The position numbers were made by a program, and so were the translations under genes. A stretch of DNA of 64,000 nt, taken from positions 1-64,000 of the forward strand of contig CAZRWD010000007.1 of the NCBI GenBank assembly GCA_964603785.1, in the 5' to 3' direction. Below are positions 15,969 to 27,769 of the stretch, piece by piece. The notes beneath the pieces are model-generated. The model had not been told where the DNA came from and did not search any database. It saw only the letters and a program-made list of their open reading frames with translations. The stretch comes from CAZRWD01 sp964603785. Lineage in GTDB: Bacteria > Fermentibacterota > Fermentibacteria > Fermentibacterales > Fermentibacteraceae. How positions within the stretch are numbered: the stretch's first letter is position 1; the number at the start of each line of letters is the position of its first letter.

Positions 15969-18692
15969 TTAGAGAACGACCATGCGCCTGACGGCCGCCA
16001 GGATCTCGTCCCGCGAGGCGGGGAGGGGAAGATGGAGTATGGAGCCTGCGGTCAGGGGGATTCTCGGCCTCAGGCCGGTCGCGAGGATGATGGACTGCCC
16101 GGGGCATCTGGCTGCAAGAGCCGCCCCGAGGTTCATCTCGCCAGGCTTGAGCCGGATCATGATCGCCGAGCATCCCTGCTGCAGGTCTACCAGTTCCTCC
16201 AGCGTCTCCGCCTGCCTCCAGCCGATGGATACCTGCCCCAGCACCGCCCTCGCCTCCTCCGCGAACCACTGGTCGGCGGAATAGAGCAGCAGGCTGGCAG
16301 GACCCTCCTCCCTCTCGACCACCCGGGGGAAGGCTATCGAGACCTCCTCGCCCTCGGCGCCCCTGGCCACCCATCCCCCGAGGGAGATCATCTCCCTGTC
16401 GAGCGCCGCCATGGCGGAGACGTGCGAGGAGAGAAGGACGGGGTAGCAGTCGAAGGTCATGACGCAGTGGGCGGCCGGGAGGACCGGGCGTCCTGACAGC
16501 CCCCTGATCTCGGAGACGCTCCTGATGGCGAGGTGCATCTTCTTCTCGGGGACTATCTGCGCCAGGAGCCTGAGGAGCTCGAGCAGGAACTCCGTGAGAG
16601 CCGGGGAGGACAGCCAGACGCGCGTTGCAGAGGCCGTGGCCTCCACCGATGTCAGGAGGCTCCAGCCGAACACCTCGCAGACGGCGGACAGCGTTGCCAT
16701 GAGAGATGCCGGGTCGCCCTCGGCTCCGGAGGCTCCCGGGCCGGCGAGCAGCGCCGCGTCCTCGAACCCGGCGGAGCGGGCGTCCAGCAGGAAGTGGTAG
16801 AGGAGCCCCTTGCGGGTTCCCGGCGATATCTTGCTGAGGCACCTCCTGCCCCCTATGACAACCTCGACGCTCTCCGGGAGGAAGACACCCTCCTCGGCCA
16901 GCTCCAGCTGCCTCAGTATCCGGGGGCCGCCTACCTTCTCCACCAGTCGCGCCGCACCCTGGCCCACGGCGGTCTTCGCCTCGACCCCCGACGTGGCCTC
17001 GAACCAGCTGCTCCAGGAGAGGATCGCACCCTGCGCGTCATACACGGCGGCCCCCCCGGGCAGCTTCTCGAAGGCGCCCTGGTCGGGGTTGTCCTGCAGC
17101 TGGCGCATCCAGTGGAGGGAGTGCCCCCTGCCGGTCGGCACTATCTCCTCGACCCAGCCGTCCTGTACCCGGACCACCGGCCTCCCCCTCTCCGAGGCGG
17201 ACCCCGAGGAGACCGGACAGCCCTCGCATGGCGACGATCTGCCGAAGAACTCGAAGCAGGAGGAGAGCTCCATGCCCTCGCCCTGCCAGATCACGCGGAA
17301 GCTCTCCATGTAGAGGGCGCGGAGGGTCGACAGGACGGCCTCCCTCTGGGCCTGCGGCGCATCCCGGTGGCAGAACCTCTCCAGCATCCGTGCAAGGGCT
17401 CTCAGGATGGCCTGGTCGGTGAAGTCCGGCCTGTCGAAGGCGGCTCTCAGCACCCTCCCCCCGCGCAGCCGGGTCTCGAAGCTCGAGGGATGAGCCTCCC
17501 TCGCGTCGTCGGTCCTGCTCCCCGTCTTCTGGGCGAGGGGCTCTCCCGAGGGGGCCAGGACTGCCAGGAGGGTGGCGCCTATCTCTCGTGCGAGATCGTC
17601 GATGACGCCGGGCAGGTCGTTCCAGCTCGAGACCCCCCGGTCGGTCATGATCTTCTCTATGCTCTCCAGAAGGGCCTTCCTGGTCTCGAGCTCGATGCCG
17701 GACCTCGTCGCCGCCGCAAGGTCGAGCCTGGCGGCGACCAGCGGGAGGACGAATCGCGCCCTTCTCTCCAGGACGAGAGGGTTCAGGGCACCCTTGAACA
17801 CGCCGAGGTATCTGCCGGACCTGCCGAAGGACTTCAGGAAGAGATGGCCCTCGGGATCGCCCTCCTCGATGTCCACCCACTCGGAAGCGTCGGGGCCGGA
17901 GCGGGAGATGAACCCGTCCGGCGATATGTCGTCGTCGGACAGCTGCATCCCCTGTATGGCAAGGATCACGTATCGGTCGCCGGATCGCTCGAGGAACGCT
18001 CCCCCGGGAAGCCCGAGGGCCGCAAGGGCGGAATCCAGCTCGGACCTGGAGGTGGATACCGGCCTGGCGTCCCAGTCGACGGTCTCGCGGCCCGGCTCCT
18101 CCGAGATCTCGGGAGGGAGGGGGGACACCGTGATCCAGACCGACCCCTCGGCATCCCTGGTCGACTGGTAGACCAGTTCGTGCCGTCTTCCCCACCTGTC
18201 CAGCACCGACGCCATTCCGACGGGCTGGCCGGAGCCGAAGACCCTCAGGAAGTCGCTGCCGGCTATCTCCCATGGCGTATAGCCCAGCAGCGCCACGGCA
18301 CCCGGTGTGGCGAGGGGGAGGCCGGACTCCCTGGACAGGCGGAAGGCGGGTATCGAGGAGATGGCCCGGGAGCCGTCGCCGGTCATGTAGTAGAAGAAGA
18401 CCTCCTCGCCCTGCAGCCTGGCCGCGGTGGTCACCACGCGGTCGGGCAGGGCGAGCTGCATGAGCGCGTATCTGCCGTTCTGGGGGAGGCGCCTCGAGAT
18501 CTCGTGCACCTCGATGCCCGAGAGGTCGGGCACGCCGGTCTCTCCGGAAGAGGAGGAAATCCTCACCTTGCCGGCGTCTTCCGTCACGCGGAGCAGGACG
18601 GGTCCCATCTCGTTCGTCGCATCCATGCGGCCGACAAGATACCCTCCCGCGACCGTGCGGGAAAGTCCTTCCTGGAAGCCCATGAACGCCAT
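15969..18692 (-). CDS. Large PAS-domain sensory protein resembling a degenerate hybrid histidine kinase
   Basis: The protein has about 907 residues from ATG 18692. A PAS-like domain lies near residues 120-180 (ALLGYTPWEIAGSDFL) and a GAF-like region near 330-420. A Cys pair follows (CEGCPVSSG), then a second PAS-like domain near 535-640 (AVYDAQGAILSWSSWFEATS). A weak GHKL-ATPase-like stretch is at about 690-790 (LTEFLLELLRLL) and a receiver-like fold at about 800-907. The usual kinase H-box and the ATP-binding G boxes are not visible. The receiver lacks the phosphoacceptor Asp (SAIMIRLKPGEM) and has LPLP where Lys-Pro is expected. It therefore looks like a non-catalytic signalling scaffold descended from a hybrid kinase. 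It is divergent from the rrn promoters. Start choice is uncertain (18692, 18683 or 18626). Confidence 0.65.
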   Translation of the reverse strand: MAFMGFQEGLSRTVAGGYLVGRMDATNEMGPVLLRVTEDAGKVRISSSSGETGVPDLSGIEVHEISRRLPQNGRYALMQLALPDRVVTTAARLQGEEVFFYYMTGDGSRAISSIPAFRLSRESGLPLATPGAVALLGYTPWEIAGSDFLRVFGSGQPVGMASVLDRWGRRHELVYQSTRDAEGSVWITVSPLPPEISEEPGRETVDWDARPVSTSRSELDSALAALGLPGGAFLERSGDRYVILAIQGMQLSDDDISPDGFISRSGPDASEWVDIEEGDPEGHLFLKSFGRSGRYLGVFKGALNPLVLERRARFVLPLVAARLDLAAATRSGIELETRKALLESIEKIMTDRGVSSWNDLPGVIDDLAREIGATLLAVLAPSGEPLAQKTGSRTDDAREAHPSSFETRLRGGRVLRAAFDRPDFTDQAILRALARMLERFCHRDAPQAQREAVLSTLRALYMESFRVIWQGEGMELSSCFEFFGRSSPCEGCPVSSGSASERGRPVVRVQDGWVEEIVPTGRGHSLHWMRQLQDNPDQGAFEKLPGGAAVYDAQGAILSWSSWFEATSGVEAKTAVGQGAARLVEKVGGPRILRQLELAEEGVFLPESVEVVIGGRRCLSKISPGTRKGLLYHFLLDARSAGFEDAALLAGPGASGAEGDPASLMATLSAVCEVFGWSLLTSVEATASATRVWLSSPALTEFLLELLRLLAQIVPEKKMHLAIRSVSEIRGLSGRPVLPAAHCVMTFDCYPVLLSSHVSAMAALDREMISLGGWVARGAEGEEVSIAFPRVVEREEGPASLLLYSADQWFAEEARAVLGQVSIGWRQAETLEELVDLQQGCSAIMIRLKPGEMNLGAALAARCPGQSIILATGLRPRIPLTAGSILHLPLPASRDEILAAVRRMVVL

Positions 18693-18728
18693 CGGGACGA
18701 ATGCCCGCGCATCCCGTCCCGCAGGGTG

Positions 18729-18759
18729 TTGACACCCGATGGAGGGGGTGGCATATACC
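18729..18759 (+). promoter_or_regulatory. Upstream rrn promoter P1
   Basis: TTGACA at 18729-18734 is followed by an AT-rich GCATATACC element (18751-18759) that can serve as the -10 box at a spacing of 17-19 bp. It shares the TTGACACCC string with the downstream rrn promoter. It also lies just outside the start of the divergent PAS-protein gene. Confidence 0.5.
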
Positions 18760-18822
18760 GCTGCCGCTCGGGCGGCGCCCGGGCGTTCCCATCGGGTAGT
18801 GCGAAAGGCCTCCTTCAGGGGG

Positions 18823-18851
18823 TTGACACCCAGGGACACCGGACCTAGAAT
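18823..18851 (+). promoter_or_regulatory. Main rrn promoter P2
   Basis: TTGACA (18823-18828) and TAGAAT (18846-18851) are separated by 17 bp, the strongest promoter match in the window. A leader follows with the motif TCTTTGAAATC (about 18876-18886), repeated in similar form (TCTTTGACATC) before 23S at 20874. These paired leader motifs resemble the boxA-like sites that help antitermination and rRNA processing. Confidence 0.8.
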
Positions 18852-18977
18852 CGGGTTCGCCGGAAGGGCGACTGGTCTTTGAAATCGCAGAGAAGACAGG
18901 TACTGTGAACGCACTGTGCGGGACCTTTAGCTGAGAGGCTTCAGGTACCGGAAACAGATTCCAGACAGGATTTCTCT

Positions 18978-20546
<1,569 letters not shown>

Positions 20547-20669
20547 CTAAGGTGTGTAGCGGAGGGGTAGAACCCTCCGTGAAACCAGGTTGAGCGCAGT
20601 GTGGGAGCGGTATCTGTCTTCTCTCGATAATGCTTTGCCGGGGAGCCGTGACCTCCTTGGCCTCTTGGC

Positions 20670-20746
20670 GGGCCTGTAGCTCAGGTGGTCAGAGCGCGCG
20701 CCTGATAAGCGCGAGGTCACTAGTTCGAGTCTAGTCAGGCCCACCA
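20670..20746 (+). tRNA. tRNA-Ile (anticodon GAU)
   Basis: This 77-nt tRNA lies in the 16S-23S spacer. The acceptor stem GGGCCTG/CAGGCCC, discriminator A and encoded CCA (20744-20746) are present, and the anticodon loop CTGATAA carries GAT. This is the usual position for tRNA-Ile in bacterial rrn operons. Confidence 0.97.
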
Positions 20747-20774
20747 TGGGCCCCTGACCCGGAGTCCCGGCGGA

Positions 20775-20850
20775 GGGGGTGTAGCTCAGCTGGAAGAGCG
20801 ACGGCTTTGCAAGCCGTAGGTCGCCGGTTCGAGCCCGGCCATCTCCACCA
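20775..20850 (+). tRNA. tRNA-Ala (anticodon UGC)
   Basis: This 76-nt spacer tRNA follows tRNA-Ile by 28 bp. The acceptor GGGGGTG pairs with CATCTCC through two G-U pairs, followed by encoded ACCA, and the anticodon loop TTTGCAA carries TGC. Confidence 0.97.
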
Positions 20851-20927
20851 GCATGACGCGGCATGCGCGCAGTTCTTTGACATCTGCACAGGGTAGAAAT
20901 GATTCTTCACCGAACATCGAGGATTGT

Positions 20928-23931
<3,004 letters not shown>

Positions 23932-23997
23932 ATACATCCTCCGTCCGGTGAAGATCTTTCCGCCCTGTGCAGATGTGAAGGAACTGCGCCTGGTCTT

Positions 23998-24112
<115 letters not shown>

Positions 24113-24122
24113 TTTATTCTGA

Positions 24123-24153
24123 AGCCCCCGGAGCCTCGGCTCCGGGGGCTTTC
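24123..24153 (+). terminator. rrn operon terminator
   Basis: A 13-bp perfect stem AGCCCCCGGAGCC/GGCTCCGGGGGCT (24123-24135 and 24138-24150) sits just after 5S. Only a short T-run follows, but stem strength and placement make a terminator very likely. Confidence 0.8.
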
Positions 24154-24169
24154 CACATGAGGCGGGGGC

Positions 24170-25048
24170 ATGGTCTGGCTGATTCTCGTATCCATCGTAT
24201 GGGCATTCTCCTTCGGGGTCATCCGGAGCTCCCTGTCCGATGTCGATCCATCCCTGGTCTCGTTCCTCCGGCTCGCCCTGGCAACGCTCGCTGCCGCCCC
24301 TCTCCTCCGTGCGGGTGGCATCCCCTCACGCCTCCGGGGCCAGCTCATCCTGACGGGGGCCGTCCAGTTCGGGATGATGTACCTGGCCTACATCAGGGCG
24401 TTCGAGTGGCTCGAGGCGTGGGAGGTGGCCATGCTGACCATCACCACGCCGGTCTTCGTGGCCCTCTTCGATGCTGTCGCCGAGAGGAGGCTGAACAGGG
24501 TCTTCCTGGCCGCGGCGTGCGCGGCGGTTCTGGGGGGCGGGATAATCCTCTGGGGCGGCAGTCCGGCATCGCCCGGGTTCCTCAAGGGACTGGTCCTGGT
24601 GCAGGCCTCCAACCTCTTCTTCGCGGCGGGCCAGGTCTTCTACCGGAGCAGGATGAGCAGATATCCCGGTCTGTCCGATGCCGGACTCATAGGATTGCTC
24701 TATCTCGGCGGCATTGCGGCCACCGCCGTGCCTGCCGCCGCATCGATCGGCTCGGTCACGCGACTGTCGGGCGCACAGCTGCTCTCTCTGGGCTATCTCG
24801 GACTCGTGTCGACGGCGGCGTGCTTCCTGATGTGGAATCGCGGCGCGCGTCTCGTGAACGCAGGCTCCCTCGCGGCGATGAACAATGCCAAGATACCGCT
24901 GGCGGTCCTGGCCTCGCTGGTCTTCTTCGGAGAGAGGCCCGATCCTGAGCGCCTCATAACCGGGTTCGTCCTCATCGCGGGAGGAGTCGCGGCGAGCAGG
25001 CTGCTGTCGGGGCGTAGTCCGGGAGCACGGGGAACCGAGGTTCAGTAG
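24170..25048 (+). CDS. EamA/DMT-superfamily membrane transporter
   Basis: This 292-aa protein has ten hydrophobic segments arranged as two repeated halves of five, the EamA duplication. It opens with VWLILVSIVWAFSFGVI. Members export or import small metabolites such as amino acids and nucleotides; the substrate here is unknown. ATG 24170 follows GGCGGGGG. The gene starts 17 bp after the rrn terminator hairpin and overlaps the converging dehydrogenase gene by 7 bp. A second EamA protein is encoded at 43617-44519. Confidence 0.9.
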   Translation: MVWLILVSIVWAFSFGVIRSSLSDVDPSLVSFLRLALATLAAAPLLRAGGIPSRLRGQLILTGAVQFGMMYLAYIRAFEWLEAWEVAMLTITTPVFVALFDAVAERRLNRVFLAAACAAVLGGGIILWGGSPASPGFLKGLVLVQASNLFFAAGQVFYRSRMSRYPGLSDAGLIGLLYLGGIAATAVPAAASIGSVTRLSGAQLLSLGYLGLVSTAACFLMWNRGARLVNAGSLAAMNNAKIPLAVLASLVFFGERPDPERLITGFVLIAGGVAASRLLSGRSPGARGTEVQ

Positions 25049-26025
25049 CCTCTTCCGGGGTCCACCCTCCAGGGGTCCGCATCATCAGTCGAGAGCGCGG
25101 CGAGCAGGCGGACGAGATGCTCGATCCGCGTCCGTTCGAGGGCGGGCACCCCGAAGGCCCCTCCCTTGTGCGGGCTCATCACGACATTGGGGAGTTCGTG
25201 GAACGGGCGGTCGGAAGGCATGGTGGACAGCCTCGCCCCCTCGTCCTCCGGATAGGAGTACCAGACGTCGAGCCCGGCCGCTCCCGGCCTTCCGGAGACC
25301 AGTCCCTCGTAGAGAGCCTTCTCGTCGACCACCTCGGCCCGTGCGACGTTCACCAGGACCGAACCTCCGGCAAGCAGGGAGAGCTCGTGCGCGCCCACGA
25401 GCCCCCTGGTCTCGACGGTGAGCGGGACGGTCAGGACGAGGATGTCGGCGCCTTCGAGAATCCCGCCCAGTCCGTGGGGTGGGACGATATGGACCCCATC
25501 CTCGGTCACCGCGGTCGACACGCTCCTCCGGGTGGCGGAGACATGCGCACCCATGGACAGCAGTACGGCCGCAACCCTTCGGCCCACCGAGCCGTATCCC
25601 GCGACCACCGCGCGTGAACCGTGCACGATGAGGGCGCCCGACTGGGCGTATCTCGGTCTCCAGTCACCCCTCCTGAGTGCCGCGTCATCGGGTACGATCC
25701 GCCGCGCCGCTGCGAGCAGCAGCCCGATCGCCAGCTCGGCGGCCGCCGGTGCGTTGTGATGGAGGTTGTAGACCCGGATTCGAGGACGGCCCTCCAGAAG
25801 TCCTGCGAGAGCGGGCGGGATCCCCGCCCAGGGAATCACCAGGGTCGACAGCGAGGGGAGCGAATCCAGGAGCTCCGCAGTGGGCCTTCCCGCGACCAGG
25901 ATCTCACAGTCGCCCGAATCGTCCGGGGACACTGATATCCCCGGAGGCAGCATCCCCCTCATCACGGGGATCGCCTCTGCGGCCCATTCCGCACGGATGC
26001 GGACCCTGGGAACTCCTCCCGTCAT
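25042..26025 (-). CDS. D-isomer-specific 2-hydroxyacid dehydrogenase family protein
   Basis: This 327-aa protein has the NAD-binding glycine motif GYGSVGRRVA near the middle. The substrate-binding arginine segment LVNVARAEVVDEKAL and the catalytic histidine in SPHKGGAF are present. Such enzymes interconvert 2-keto and D-2-hydroxy acids with NAD(P); the actual acid is not predictable. The ATG at 26025 is followed by a good coding start (TGGVPRVRIRAEW), and codons upstream look non-coding. A promoter lies so close to the ATG that the mRNA may be leaderless. Confidence 0.85.
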   Translation of the reverse strand: MTGGVPRVRIRAEWAAEAIPVMRGMLPPGISVSPDDSGDCEILVAGRPTAELLDSLPSLSTLVIPWAGIPPALAGLLEGRPRIRVYNLHHNAPAAAELAIGLLLAAARRIVPDDAALRRGDWRPRYAQSGALIVHGSRAVVAGYGSVGRRVAAVLLSMGAHVSATRRSVSTAVTEDGVHIVPPHGLGGILEGADILVLTVPLTVETRGLVGAHELSLLAGGSVLVNVARAEVVDEKALYEGLVSGRPGAAGLDVWYSYPEDEGARLSTMPSDRPFHELPNVVMSPHKGGAFGVPALERTRIEHLVRLLAALSTDDADPWRVDPGRGY

Positions 26026-26031
26026 GCGGGC

Positions 26032-26060
26032 AGTATACCGGCCTGCGATTCGACCGGGAA
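26032..26060 (-). promoter_or_regulatory. Promoter placing transcription start at the dehydrogenase ATG
   Basis: On the minus strand TTCCCG (26055-26060) and TATACT (26032-26037) are separated by 17 bp. The -10 box ends six bases before the ATG at 26025, so transcription would start at or next to the start codon. No ribosome-binding site can fit between, which fits a leaderless transcript. Confidence 0.5.
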
Positions 26061-26179
26061 GGCACGCGCTCCGCGGCGCAGTCGCCGGCTGCCGCGGAAG
26101 GCCTGTTGCACATCGATGATCTGATCGAGAATCATTGCGGGTGCGGTGGGACTGCAACCGCAGCGAAGGGAGGCCCGGC

Positions 26180-26911
26180 ATGTCCGGCAGGAGGATGATC
26201 ATCCGGATCGACCGGGATCTCTGCGACGGCTGCGGCATCTGCGCCCGGGCGTGCCACGAGGGGGCCATCGAGATCCGTGACGGCAAGGCCGTCCTGGTCA
26301 AGGACTCCTACTGCGACGGACTCGGAGCGTGCATAGGGGAGTGCCCCAGGGGCGCGCTGACCATCGAGGAGAGGGAGGCCGACCCCTTCGATCCGGAGGA
26401 GGTGGAGGCGCGGAAGGCCGGACAGCCGGAGGCGCATGACGCGCGTCCCGCCTGCGCATGCCCGTCGGCCGCGCCGAGGACATTCGACAGGTCGCAGGCG
26501 GAACAGCCGGATGAAGGGGCCGCGCGGTCATCCATGCTCTCCAACTGGCCGGTGCAGATCACCCTCGTCCCCGTGGACGCCCCGTTCCTGCGGAACGCAG
26601 ATGTCCTGCTGGCGGCCGACTGCGTGCCCTTCGCATTCGCTGGCTTCCACGAGAGGTTCGTGAAGGGCCGCTCCGTGCTGGTCGGCTGCCCCAAGCTGGA
26701 CGATGCGGAAGCATATCTGGACAAGCTTGGCGTGGTCTTCGCCACCTGCGGCATCCGCTCGCTGGAGGTCGTCTACATGCAGGTTCCCTGCTGCGCGGGG
26801 CTGGTCAGGCTGGCCGGGGCCGCACGCGACCGGTCCGGTGGCGTCTTCCCTGTCAGGCTGACACGGATCGGGCTCGACGGATCCGTCCTCGAGTCCGTCG
26901 AGGCACGATGA
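26180..26911 (+). CDS. 4Fe-4S ferredoxin-domain protein
   Basis: This 243-aa protein has an N-terminal bacterial ferredoxin with motifs CDGCGICARAC and, for the second cluster, CDGLGACIGEC. A linker with further cysteines follows. The C-terminal half of about 120 residues contains VGCPKLDDAE and a late PCCAGLV. This type is common in strict anaerobes, where it is presumed to shuttle electrons or sense redox; no reaction is established. ATG 26180 is preceded by GGGAGG. Its end overlaps the GNAT gene by ATGA. Confidence 0.88.
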   Translation: MSGRRMIIRIDRDLCDGCGICARACHEGAIEIRDGKAVLVKDSYCDGLGACIGECPRGALTIEEREADPFDPEEVEARKAGQPEAHDARPACACPSAAPRTFDRSQAEQPDEGAARSSMLSNWPVQITLVPVDAPFLRNADVLLAADCVPFAFAGFHERFVKGRSVLVGCPKLDDAEAYLDKLGVVFATCGIRSLEVVYMQVPCCAGLVRLAGAARDRSGGVFPVRLTRIGLDGSVLESVEAR

Positions 26912-27765
26912 CCGTACCCAGGGTCCTGGAGTTCGATTCGGTGGATGCCTTCATGGCCAGGGCGGGAGCCGTGATGTCCGGGCGCGAGGTCGAGAACAGC
27001 CTTCCCGCGGGCATATGCTTCCGGCTGCAGTCCGGACGGGGGTACTCCGATACGCCTCCCCGGTTCTGGACTCTGGAGCAGACCGGCCGCACGGTGGGGG
27101 CGGCCCTGATGACCCCTCCCCACAACCTGGTCCTCTGCTCTGGGTTCGACTGGCCCTCCGACGCCTTCCGCGCCCTGGCCGACGCCCTCGCCGCCTCGGG
27201 GACGACGCTTCCGGGAGTCATCGGACCGGCTGCCGAGGCCGCCCGCATGGCCTCGGCCTGGTCCATCGAGGTACTCGCCGAGCCGGTCGCCGCCATGCGA
27301 CTCGGTCTGTACGTGCTGGAAAGCGTCGCGCAGAAGCCGATCTCCGCCGGCGTGATGCGCAATGCCGGCCCCGACGACTCCACCTGGTTCTGGGACTGGT
27401 TCAGGGCCTTCCATCGGGACTGCTTCGGCTCGGTTCCGTCGCACGCGACCCCGGAGACGGCGCAGAAGCTCCTGGCGGGCGGTGACGTCTTCTACTGGGA
27501 GGACGGGGGGGTGGTCTCGATGGCTGCCGTGGGAAGGCCGACCTGGAACGGCATCACGATCAGCCTCGTCTACACCCCCCTTCCGCTGCGCGGCAGGGGA
27601 TACGCATCGAGCATCGTCTCCGCGCTCTCCTCGGAGATGCTCTCCAGGGGGAGGCGCTTCTGCACCCTGTTCACGGACCTGTCGAATCCGACATCGAACC
27701 ACATCTACGGGATGGTCGGATATCGTCCGGTCGGTGAGTTCGCCGAGTACAGGCTCCGGGTCTAG
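26908..27765 (+). CDS. GNAT-family N-acetyltransferase
   Basis: This 285-aa protein has a C-terminal GNAT fold. It shows the acetyl-CoA pyrophosphate loop PLRGRGYASSIV and the following IYGMVGYRPVGEF element. The N-terminal 130 residues form a less conserved domain. It transfers an acetyl group from acetyl-CoA to an unknown amine. It starts at ATG 26908 inside the ferredoxin stop (ATGA), so the two are coupled. Confidence 0.88.
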   Translation: MTVPRVLEFDSVDAFMARAGAVMSGREVENSLPAGICFRLQSGRGYSDTPPRFWTLEQTGRTVGAALMTPPHNLVLCSGFDWPSDAFRALADALAASGTTLPGVIGPAAEAARMASAWSIEVLAEPVAAMRLGLYVLESVAQKPISAGVMRNAGPDDSTWFWDWFRAFHRDCFGSVPSHATPETAQKLLAGGDVFYWEDGGVVSMAAVGRPTWNGITISLVYTPLPLRGRGYASSIVSALSSEMLSRGRRFCTLFTDLSNPTSNHIYGMVGYRPVGEFAEYRLRV

Positions 27766-27769
27766 GTGA

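Noticed and set aside
16533..18848. A 771-codon open frame on the plus strand
   Set aside because: It is antisense to the PAS protein. The PAS and receiver-like motifs on the minus strand are far more convincing.
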